Positions 1 to 5,976 of a DNA stretch of 5,976 bases are shown here, one piece after another. Source of the DNA: Candidatus Atribacteria bacterium (GTDB lineage Bacteria > Atribacterota > Phoenicimicrobiia > Phoenicimicrobiales > Stramentimicrobiaceae); NCBI GenBank assembly GCA_016934875.1, contig JAFGSC010000134.1, forward strand, positions 1 to 5,976, in the 5' to 3' direction. Numbering within the stretch: the first letter of the stretch is position 1; each line of letters starts with the position of its first letter. Both the position numbers and the translations under genes were made by a program. Below the pieces are notes generated by a model. The model searched no databases. It worked only from the letters and a program-made list of their open reading frames with translations, and was not told where the DNA came from.

Positions 1-84
1 AAGAAAGAAAATAAAAAATATTTAATTAAGAAAATTGCGTGAAATCCAATATGAGGAATTTACACACAAATTTGGACTTGACTC
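1..84. other. AT-rich upstream region with unclear 5' context of the operon
   Basis: This stretch is extremely AT-rich over its first 35 bases and could hold the operon promoter, but I could not find a convincing pair of -35 and -10 boxes. An ATG at 51 opens a 20-codon frame that ends at a TAG at 111-113; it lies in a different frame from the membrane-protein gene. The membrane-protein frame itself is closed by a TGA at 79-81. A single-base insertion or deletion between about 81 and 113 would join the ATG at 51 to the downstream gene, so this is where a frameshift would have to be. No RNA gene or strong hairpin was seen. Confidence 0.3.
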
Positions 85-1122
85 TTGTCCTCATTCATAT
101 ACCTTGTTCGTAGCAAAAATGTTGATATATTAAGATATGCATTAGTAATAGCACCATTTAGACTTCTACAAGCTCCATTCACTGCAATTAGAAATTCAGC
201 AAAAACTGTATTAACAAAAAATAGCTTATATTTTATAAAAATCTTGAATGCGATTGATATTGATACATCAGATTTCAAATCAGTAATTTACTGTTTCATG
301 GAAATATTGTTTTTTAGTGTTGCAATTTTAAGTTTATTAATTGATGCAATTATTGCTTATCAAACCCTGGCTCCAATGTTTGGATTTGATCTTATATTAT
401 TTGAAAAGTTTGATTTGGCATTAGTTCAAAGCTTATCAATAATCAGTAATTACCTGATCGGTTCTGCTTTGGTATTCGCTTCCTTAATTGGAACATTGCA
501 TCTTGTAGGAATTTCAGATCAAAATAAGAAAATGAAAATTTTCTTTTTTACTTGGGGTATAATTCTTTTAATTGCCACTACCTTTACCTTAATTATGCTG
601 GCAAATGCTAGATATCTGGCTTCACTTGTAGCAGAAAGTGATGTTGTAGATTATAATACTCTCAATAGGATTAATATTTATAACCATTATATATACATGG
701 GATTTACATTTGCTTCAATAATGACAAATTGTATTGCAGTATTAGCTTTTAGAAATGGATCAATTATTATGGGAAGCTCTATTTTGTGGTTACTCATAGC
801 TTTAGTTTTTGTATTAATCTGGGCAGTTAGCGTACTTATAAACATCATAATAAATGCTATCTTCATATTTTTTGTTAGTATTTTCTGGTTATTGGTAACA
901 TTAGTTGGCGGGAAAAGAGATGAGAATCATGAAGAGCTCCAAGATATACACGCTGGAAATAATAGTGAAATTGAGAACAATAAAAACAATCCACAAAATG
1001 AAAATGTAAACAATGAAAATGAATATGATGATAGCTCGTTGGAAGAAAGTGAGGATCAACTATTAGAAATTAGTGATGAAACTGATAATGAAGATCAAGA
1101 ATTGAAATGGGATCCATTTTAA
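85..1122 (+). CDS. six-helix membrane protein with acidic Asn-rich C-terminal tail, function unknown
   Basis: I do not recognise the family. Residues 1-71 are not strongly hydrophobic. Six membrane segments are visible at about 72-94, 120-142, 152-172, 204-222, 230-252 and 255-275. From residue 277 the chain becomes hydrophilic: about 24 of the last 69 residues are Asp or Glu, many others are Asn, and the protein ends in KWDPF. The tail is probably cytoplasmic and disordered, suited to protein-protein contact. The start is uncertain. The TTG at 85 lies just after an in-frame stop and has no Shine-Dalgarno sequence. Other in-frame starts are TTG 244 (residue 54) and ATG 298 (residue 72), also without a clear ribosome site, and ATG 298 would begin exactly at the first helix. 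The gene is followed after nine bases by the next gene, so it is probably in the same operon and may anchor or signal for the AAA ATPase encoded downstream. The reading frame is sound from residue 54 onward; the role is inference. Confidence 0.75.
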   Translation: MSSFIYLVRSKNVDILRYALVIAPFRLLQAPFTAIRNSAKTVLTKNSLYFIKILNAIDIDTSDFKSVIYCFMEILFFSVAILSLLIDAIIAYQTLAPMFGFDLILFEKFDLALVQSLSIISNYLIGSALVFASLIGTLHLVGISDQNKKMKIFFFTWGIILLIATTFTLIMLANARYLASLVAESDVVDYNTLNRINIYNHYIYMGFTFASIMTNCIAVLAFRNGSIIMGSSILWLLIALVFVLIWAVSVLINIIINAIFIFFVSIFWLLVTLVGGKRDENHEELQDIHAGNNSEIENNKNNPQNENVNNENEYDDSSLEESEDQLLEISDETDNEDQELKWDPF

Positions 1123-1127
1123 GGAGG
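1121..1127 (+). promoter_or_regulatory. strong Shine-Dalgarno site for the second gene
   Basis: AAGGAGG overlaps the TAA stop of the membrane-protein gene and sits four bases before the ATG at 1132. It is the only strong ribosome binding site in the operon. It fixes the start of the second gene and shows that ribosomes ending the first gene can reload at once. The later genes lack a comparable site and seem to rely on coupling. Confidence 0.85.
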
Positions 1128-1131
1128 AATC

Positions 1132-1896
1132 ATGTCTACACATACTAAATATATTGTGCATACTTATAACGATTCGAAAATTGCTCTTAATAGATTTAAC
1201 AGTTTAAAAAAACTTATAAAAAAATCTTGTGAGATGATCAAAAAAAAATCAGAATTATTAGAATCACAATATCCATTATCATTAGATACATTGAAATCTA
1301 TTTCTATATGTACAGCGATTAAAGAAAGTAAAGAAATTTATCCTGTAATATGCAAATCTTTAAATAGTAACGAAAAAAACATTTTGGATTCAATATCATA
1401 TAACGTAAATATTATAAAAAGTTTAAACACAAAAAAGATAAAAAAAATAGGAAAGAAAATTTCAAACGAAACAGATAGAATTATGAATTGTTATTTTGAA
1501 CAAGACATTATTATTATCAATAAATCCATCATAACGTCTCTACAGAAAAGTGGATACAATGTTTCAGAGATTCAATATAATAAAAAAACACTGATAAGAG
1601 GTAAAAAGAAGCAACTTTCAATTGCAGTTGTATGCGATAAAAAAGGTAAAGTGGACGTAGATATGGCTGGTTTTGAAAATGATGGTTGTAGAAAAGAGAT
1701 TAAGCAAATTAACGCTAATTTAAGAAAAACAGGATTAAAATGGAAAATTATCAGTGAAAATAGACACAACAAAAAAGAGGGTGGAATATTGATAAAATCA
1801 GTTAACAAAATTATGGATGAATCTTTCAATGTTCATCATCTTAATTGCATTGAAATTAATCATTCTAACAAAAGTCCAATTTTAGTAAAGAGTTAA
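1132..1896 (+). CDS. basic protein with DUF2997 / DUF1257 (Ycf35)-like C-terminal region, hypothetical
   Basis: The function is unknown. The first 130 residues are lysine-rich and mostly helical in appearance, with no motif I know. From about residue 134 the pattern changes: a helix ending in SGYNVSEI (like the 'GYxV' start of Ycf35/DUF1257 proteins), then a strand-rich part at 162-181 reading IAVVCDKKGKVDVDMAGF, followed by Cys186 and a helix. The order 'strand, G-K-V, strand, G-F, four residues, Cys, helix' is what I recall of the small DUF2997 proteins. DUF2997 and DUF1257 genes often sit beside a Ycf46-like AAA ATPase gene, and here such a gene follows after a single base, which strengthens the match. 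The protein may be an adaptor or substrate of that ATPase. There is no signal peptide or membrane segment. The start is set by the strong ribosome site at 1121-1127. The family link is by eye only; the existence of the gene is secure. Confidence 0.85.
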   Translation: MSTHTKYIVHTYNDSKIALNRFNSLKKLIKKSCEMIKKKSELLESQYPLSLDTLKSISICTAIKESKEIYPVICKSLNSNEKNILDSISYNVNIIKSLNTKKIKKIGKKISNETDRIMNCYFEQDIIIINKSIITSLQKSGYNVSEIQYNKKTLIRGKKKQLSIAVVCDKKGKVDVDMAGFENDGCRKEIKQINANLRKTGLKWKIISENRHNKKEGGILIKSVNKIMDESFNVHHLNCIEINHSNKSPILVKS

Positions 1897-1897
1897 A

Positions 1898-3640
1898 ATG
1901 TTACCCAAAATTATTAATGAAATTAACGAAAATTTACAAGGCGGTAGAACAGCCTTTATCTTAGAATGGAATACTAATGATAGATTACATGTACTAAATG
2001 AAAATATTCCTCCAATGTCTTTTATAAACTGTCTTGCAACATATTTCAATAAGAAAGATTATAGTATTGGATTGTTAACAAGCGATAACATGGTAATTGA
2101 CATTAATCCTCCCAATTCAAAAAATACTAATCAGAATCCATTTAAAAATAAAAAACCCTATCTTTCTGAAATTGTGAAAATTTTAAGAAACAAAGACAAT
2201 AATGTTTTACTTTTTATAGACTATGCAGATTTATTGGTACCTTGTACAAATGGAGCTCAAATTCAATTCGATAAACAGAATCTATTGGAAAATTTACATA
2301 AATGGGCTATAGATGATGATATAAAAAGTGCAAACAATATTATTTGCCTAATTACAAGGTTTGATACCGTACACAACTTACTAAAAAAAACTGGTTCATT
2401 TCAAACAATACAATGTCCCCTCCCTGATTTTAATACAAGAAAACATTTCATAGATTATCTCACAACAAATCCAAAAATAGATAATTCAAAATATGCCAAA
2501 CTTAATACCGATCTCTCATCAGATAAGTTGGCGCATTTTTCAAACGGATTGAGATTGAACGACTTAGAATGGCTTTTCAGAAAAAAAAAGAATAACTTTA
2601 TTACCAAAAAAGATGTGCAATTAGTAAAATCTAAAACAATAAAAGATATGGCTGGCGGGTTGGTGGAAGTTATTGAACCAGAAAAGGGATTTGAAAGCTT
2701 AGGTGGTCTTGAATCTGTAAAAGAATATTTCCGTTTTATCAAATGGCAATTACAAAATGGTTCTCAATCTGTACCTTATGCAATATTACTAGCAGGAGTA
2801 CCAGGAACAGGTAAATCATCAATATGTAATGCAATGGCAGCAGAAATGGGCTTGCCGTTACTTATTTTACGTAATATCTTTGGAAAATATGTGGGAGAAA
2901 GCGAATCCAATATTGAAAGAGTTATACAAATCGTTGAAAGCATGTCACCCTGTATTGTAGTCATTGAAGAAATCGATCAAGGAATCGGTCAGCGAGGATC
3001 TGGTGAATCTGGTGATAGCGGAACGAGTAATAGAGTAAGTCAACGTTTCTGGGAAGCAATAGGATCGGGTAACAAAAGAGGAACAAACCTTTGGATTGGT
3101 AATACAAACCGTCCTGATCTTTTGGATGCTGCAATGTTAGATAGATTCCAAGTAATTTTACCTTTTCTACATCCTACTCCAAAAGAAGCTGTTGAACTGT
3201 TAAAGTTTATTGCACAATCGATGAATAGAAAATTCGAAGATGAATCGATTTTAAGAAATATTGCATACATGCGAAATTTATATTTACCTACTATCCGAGG
3301 AATAAGTGAAATTGTTACATCTGCTGCTTTAAGAGCAGATTTTGAATCTAAAAAAATCGGATCAATGATAAAATCAAAAAATATTACAGCTGCTGCAAAA
3401 GATTTTAAAGTAACCTATGATCGTAACCAGCATGAATATATAGCTTTAAAATGTGTTTCGATGGTAAGTTTTTCATCTTTAATGCCCTGGATGGACTTCA
3501 AGGGGATAAGATCAAATTATCAAATTCCCAATTATTTGGTAAATATTGTTAATGGCAAGACCGGAGAAATTGACAATAATTTACTATATTTACGGATTCA
3601 TGAATTAGAAAAAGAAATACACTATAGCAAGTTGAGATAA
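1898..3640 (+). CDS. Ycf46-like AAA+ ATPase
   Basis: This cytoplasmic ATPase probably remodels a protein partner using ATP. Residues 1-200 look like a degenerate AAA or RecA-like domain: there is no P-loop, but a Walker B-like strand NVLLFIDYAD (Asp108) remains. The lead-in EPEKGFESLGGLESVKE (about 260-276) is typical of Ycf46-type proteins. The active module follows: Walker A GVPGTGKS at 300-307 (Lys306), pore-loop-like GKYVGESE, Walker B VVIEEID at 354-360, sensor 1 Asn402, arginine-finger candidate Arg416 in LDRF, and sensor 2 Arg467 in TIRG. The usual Walker B Asp is Glu357, while catalytic Glu358 is kept. A further stretch of about 80-100 residues follows the AAA lid, so the protein is longer than the roughly 500 residues usual for Ycf46. 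The gene starts one base after the previous stop with only a weak ribosome site, so translation is probably coupled. AAA identity is certain; Ycf46 placement is likely. Confidence 0.92.
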   Translation: MLPKIINEINENLQGGRTAFILEWNTNDRLHVLNENIPPMSFINCLATYFNKKDYSIGLLTSDNMVIDINPPNSKNTNQNPFKNKKPYLSEIVKILRNKDNNVLLFIDYADLLVPCTNGAQIQFDKQNLLENLHKWAIDDDIKSANNIICLITRFDTVHNLLKKTGSFQTIQCPLPDFNTRKHFIDYLTTNPKIDNSKYAKLNTDLSSDKLAHFSNGLRLNDLEWLFRKKKNNFITKKDVQLVKSKTIKDMAGGLVEVIEPEKGFESLGGLESVKEYFRFIKWQLQNGSQSVPYAILLAGVPGTGKSSICNAMAAEMGLPLLILRNIFGKYVGESESNIERVIQIVESMSPCIVVIEEIDQGIGQRGSGESGDSGTSNRVSQRFWEAIGSGNKRGTNLWIGNTNRPDLLDAAMLDRFQVILPFLHPTPKEAVELLKFIAQSMNRKFEDESILRNIAYMRNLYLPTIRGISEIVTSAALRADFESKKIGSMIKSKNITAAAKDFKVTYDRNQHEYIALKCVSMVSFSSLMPWMDFKGIRSNYQIPNYLVNIVNGKTGEIDNNLLYLRIHELEKEIHYSKLR

Positions 3641-4666
3641 ATGGATAAATTAATAAAAGAAATCGAAAAAAATTGGGATTTGCTGCAGTCATCTGACTTT
3701 CTTCAATCTGAAATTGATGGTTCCAATAGTATTGAATACTTTGAAAATCACTTCGCTGAATTTGCAGATGCTGATTATGCGATTTCTCATACAAATGCTT
3801 CAACAGCAATTTTAACCGCTTTACAAGCTCTAAACATAAAATCTGATGACGAAGTTCTTGTTCCTGAATTTACTTGGCCTGGATCAATTTATCCAGTTAT
3901 TTTGCTAGGTGCAAAACCAGTGATGATCTCATCTGAGAAAATTAGCACAAATATTGATCCCGAAAAAATAGAAGAAAAAATAAATTCTAAAACAAAAGCT
4001 ATAATTGCTGCCCATCTTTTCGGTTATCCTTGCAACATAAAAAAAATTATGAAAATTGCTGCTAAAAACGATCTAAAAGTGATTTTTGATGCAGCTCAAT
4101 CTCTTACCGCTATCTGGGGGAAAAAAAGAACGGGAGCTTTTGGTGATTTCACAGTTTTCAGTTTTGGTTATGGCAAAAAACTAAATATTGGTGGTGGTGG
4201 AATGCTGGTGTGCAATAATAAGAGATATTTTGAAAAAGCAATATCACTATCTCAACATCCTCTCAGATGTCATCTTCAGATAACCGACACTAAGCTAAGA
4301 AGAAATGCAGCTGGTTTAAATTTGAATTGTCGAATGAATCCAACAACTTCGATTTTAGGAATTATTGGGTTAAGGAAACTGATTAATCATAATCAAGATA
4401 TCTGTTCTCCAGAATTCTATCATTTATTCAAACATTTTGAAAAAGAGGATCTGTCAGATATTATTCATCGTTTTGAGTTAGAGGCAATACCATCAGGAGA
4501 TAATTTCATTGTCTTTCCGCAAAATATAACTCAACTTTATAAAATTAAAACAATGAAATTTATAACAAAAAAAGTAAATCTAGTTTCGATAAAAAATATT
4601 CTGGGAGAAAATGGGATTTGCTGCAAAGCTGTTTATAGCGTTAAAATCAAAAATCAAGAAAGTTAA
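3641..4666 (+). CDS. DegT/DnrJ/EryC1/StrS-type PLP aminotransferase, short C-terminus
   Basis: Enzymes of this fold-type I family usually move an amino group from glutamate onto a keto-sugar nucleotide, for surface polysaccharides or antibiotics. Family signs in order are SHTNASTAILTAL (cofactor phosphate loop), the DEVLVPEFTWPGS segment, AHLFGYP, the cofactor-binding DAAQS (Asp150), GAFGDFTVFSFGYGKK, and GGGG. Lys179 aligns with the Schiff-base lysine, so the core seems catalytically intact. The usual 'GEGG' reads GGGG. At 341 residues it is shorter than the common 360-400: the chain ends soon after 'GENGICCKAVYS', the point where relatives run on through a 'YPxPLH'-like segment towards their end, so roughly 40-50 residues may be missing. 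The ATG follows the preceding TAA with no gap, tying it to the ATPase gene. No sugar-nucleotide genes are visible, so the substrate is unknown. It could be an active divergent enzyme or a gene beginning to decay. Confidence 0.88.
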   Translation: MDKLIKEIEKNWDLLQSSDFLQSEIDGSNSIEYFENHFAEFADADYAISHTNASTAILTALQALNIKSDDEVLVPEFTWPGSIYPVILLGAKPVMISSEKISTNIDPEKIEEKINSKTKAIIAAHLFGYPCNIKKIMKIAAKNDLKVIFDAAQSLTAIWGKKRTGAFGDFTVFSFGYGKKLNIGGGGMLVCNNKRYFEKAISLSQHPLRCHLQITDTKLRRNAAGLNLNCRMNPTTSILGIIGLRKLINHNQDICSPEFYHLFKHFEKEDLSDIIHRFELEAIPSGDNFIVFPQNITQLYKIKTMKFITKKVNLVSIKNILGENGICCKAVYSVKIKNQES

Positions 4667-4890
4667 AACGAATTACATAGAATTCAAAACCAGCAAACAG
4701 TGATTTCTTTTCACGATAAATATACTTTATCTTTACTTCTTTTATCAAAGTATCCTTGTATTTGATTATAGAATTTACCCCGCCATACCCTACACAAAAT
4801 ATAACTTTTCTGGGATAAGTCATAAGCTCTTGTTTACTTTCAATTTTCAACAATTTCTAATTTTTACCAGCTCTAATCGTAAAAAGGTAT
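4667..4890. other. non-coding AT-rich stretch between the operon and the CRISPR array
   Basis: I see no convincing gene here. An open frame on the - strand (4853 to 4647) starts at TTG without a ribosome site, runs into the end of the aminotransferase gene, and resembles nothing I know. The stretch could be a CRISPR trailer flank, an operon terminator region, or (less likely) a leader for an array read on the + strand. No anti-repeat that would indicate a tracrRNA was found, and no cas gene remnant is evident. Confidence 0.5.
4715..4731 (+). terminator. weak inverted repeat followed by a T-rich run, possible operon terminator
   Basis: GATAAA-tatac-TTTATC forms a perfect six-pair stem with a five-base loop about 50 bases after the aminotransferase stop. 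The following bases are T-rich (tttacttctttt). The stem has only one G-C pair, so it would be a poor intrinsic terminator, and such palindromes arise often by chance in AT-rich DNA. Confidence 0.2.
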
Positions 4891-4925
4891 TTCGTAAAAG
4901 TGTCTGCAAACAATCATTCTAAAAC
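4891..4925. repeat. degenerate terminal CRISPR repeat
   Basis: This is the leftmost 35-base unit of the array. It differs from the consensus at position 1 (G to T), position 8 (C to A) and position 23 (C to A). The last change removes a G-C pair of the repeat hairpin. Decayed repeats normally lie at the trailer end, far from the leader where new spacers enter. This suggests that the leader is to the right of the window. The adjoining spacer (4926-4956) is also the shortest, at 31 bases. Confidence 0.9.
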
Positions 4926-5976
4926 CTAATTAAAAAGTCTAATCATGAAGACGTAAGTCGTAACAGTGTCTGCAAACACTCATTCTAAAACTAATTTAGA
5001 AGCCAGAAATCCAATTTTTAATCCTGAGTCGTAACAGTGTCTGCAAACACTCATTCTAAAACGCATATTATGTATAAAAAATTCCGCTCTACCCAAGTCG
5101 TAACAGTGTCTGCAAACACTCATTCTAAAACTTACCAACTGATGAATTTCTCAATCACTTAGGACTCACTTGTCGTAACAGTGTCTGCAAACACTCATTC
5201 TAAAACAAAAAAAGCAAAACCTACTGCTATCTGCCCTATTTGTCGTAACAGTGTCTGCAAACACTCATTCTAAAACCAGGAAGTTTGGTAGCACAGGAGA
5301 ATGTAATGATTTATGTCGTAACAGTGTCTGCAAACACTCATTCTAAAACAATGCTGATAAAATGAACCTTTAGAAGGAGGAAGAGTCGTAACAGTGTCTG
5401 CAAACACTCATTCTAAAACCAAAATGTTATGGGCGATGATGAGGCTCGTGGTCAGATTGTCGTAACAGTGTCTGCAAACACTCATTCTAAAACATTAATT
5501 ATCATATCGAAAATAAGAGGAAAGGAATTTGTCGTAACAGTGTCTGCAAACACTCATTCTAAAACAAAGGTTCTTATCCGGTAGGGAGTTGATCTCTTGT
5601 CAGTCGTAACAGTGTCTGCAAACACTCATTCTAAAACGAAACATGAGTCTGAAACGATGCACAGAAAGGGATTGTCGTAACAGTGTCTGCAAACACTCAT
5701 TCTAAAACGACTTTGATTAACAGAGATTTACCAGCCGGAAATCATCAGTCGTAACAGTGTCTGCAAACACTCATTCTAAAACACCAGAAACGCATAAAAA
5801 AGTATGGTATTGGGTTTATGTCGTAACAGTGTCTGCAAACACTCATTCTAAAACGGAATCAGGATATCCAGGAGAGCTGGAATGAACACAGTCGTAACAG
5901 TGTCTGCAAACACTCATTCTAAAACAGAAAAGGGTATTAAAGTGAAAGTTGTAGACGTTGGGTCGTAACAGTGTCT
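4891..5976. CRISPR. CRISPR array, 16 repeats of 35 nt and 15 spacers, running off the right edge
   Basis: The array stores spacer sequences taken from invaders and is transcribed and cut into guide RNAs. The + strand repeat starts GTCGTAACAGTGTCTGC and ends CATTCTAAAAC. Repeats begin at 4891, 4957, 5028, 5097, 5172, 5242, 5315, 5385, 5459, 5531, 5603, 5674, 5748, 5820, 5891 and 5962; the last has 15 bases in the window. Units 2-15 are identical. The 15 spacers are 31, 36, 34, 40, 35, 38, 35, 39, 37, 37, 36, 39, 37, 36 and 36 bases long, all different. Each repeat can fold AGTGT/ACACT around a six-base loop (positions 9-24). Spacer variation and mean near 36 favour type III or type I over type II, whose spacers are nearly constant at about 30. 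The subtype is not determinable without cas genes. Orientation is contested: the decayed left repeat argues for - strand transcription from a leader on the right, while the AAAAC end argues for the + strand. Confidence 0.98.

Noticed and set aside
72..103. Possible promoter: TTGGAC with an AT-rich box about 18-20 bases later
   Set aside because: The -10 match is poor and such pairs are common in AT-rich DNA. It would matter only if the true start of the first gene is at 244 or 298.
60..278. Open frame on the - strand opposite the start of the membrane-protein gene
   Set aside because: No start signal or recognisable family. I kept it only as a hint that the 5' segment may be foreign or rearranged.
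4647..4853. Open frame of 68 codons on the - strand between the operon and the array
   Set aside because: It starts at TTG with no ribosome site, overlaps the end of the aminotransferase gene, and has no recognisable motif. A chance frame in AT-rich DNA is more likely.
4819..4853. Possible further degenerate CRISPR repeat starting GTCATAAG
   Set aside because: Only about 15 of 35 positions match the consensus, near what AT-rich DNA gives by chance, and there is no hairpin.
4667..4890. tracrRNA or anti-repeat for a type II system
   Set aside because: I found no stretch complementary to the repeat outside the array, and the spacer lengths (31-40) do not suit type II.
5207..5276. Spacer 5 plus its repeat reads as a cysteine-containing peptide (CPICRNSVCKHSF) ending in a stop
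   Set aside because: Spacer lengths vary so the frame changes from unit to unit; this is a coincidence within a CRISPR array and not a coding repeat.
4891..5976. Assignment to type VI-A (Cas13a) from the hairpin plus CTAAAAC end of the repeat
   Set aside because: The resemblance is short. The decayed left repeat and the sense-like + strand spacers argue against + strand guides, and no cas13 gene is in view.

Overview
The window is low-GC bacterial DNA, roughly 30% G+C by eye. It holds one tight four-gene operon on the + strand (about 85-4666) and then a CRISPR array (4891 to the window edge). No cas gene, tRNA, rRNA or insertion sequence is visible. The taxon cannot be fixed from the sequence. 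The coding style (Lys/Asn/Ile rich, AT-rich third positions) and strong AAGGAGG-type Shine-Dalgarno sequence fit many low-GC bacteria.

The operon encodes, in order: (1) a six-helix membrane protein with an acidic, Asn-rich tail ending in KWDPF; (2) a 254-residue basic protein of unknown function, whose last third resembles the small DUF2997 / DUF1257 (Ycf35) proteins; (3) a 580-residue AAA+ ATPase of the Ycf46-like type, with a P-loop-less N-terminal half and a complete C-terminal AAA module except for an Asp-to-Glu change in Walker B; and (4) a short DegT/DnrJ/EryC1/StrS-type PLP aminotransferase. The gaps between genes are 9, 1 and 0 nt, so the four are very probably co-transcribed and translationally coupled. 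Genes 2 and 3 look like a local version of the DUF1257/DUF2997 plus Ycf46-like AAA pairing. The added membrane protein and aminotransferase make the set unusual. A role in mobile-element conflict is possible given the neighbouring CRISPR array, but that is inference only.

The array has 16 repeats of 35 nt (the last cut by the window edge) and 15 unique spacers of 31-40 nt. Fourteen repeats are identical. The leftmost one has three mismatches, one breaking the repeat hairpin, which marks the left side as the old, trailer end. Leader and cas genes are therefore expected to the right, outside the window, with transcription towards the operon on the - strand. The repeat's + strand end (TCTAAAAC) instead resembles the 3' end of many CRISPR repeats, so the orientation evidence conflicts. 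Spacers 6-15 are purine-rich on the + strand, as expected if that strand matches target mRNA. With - strand transcription the crRNAs would be antisense to mRNA, as in RNA-targeting (type III or VI) systems.

The least secure parts are the 5' end of gene 1 (TTG start with no ribosome binding site, directly after an in-frame stop), the shortened C-terminus of the aminotransferase, and the 224-nt stretch between the operon and the array.
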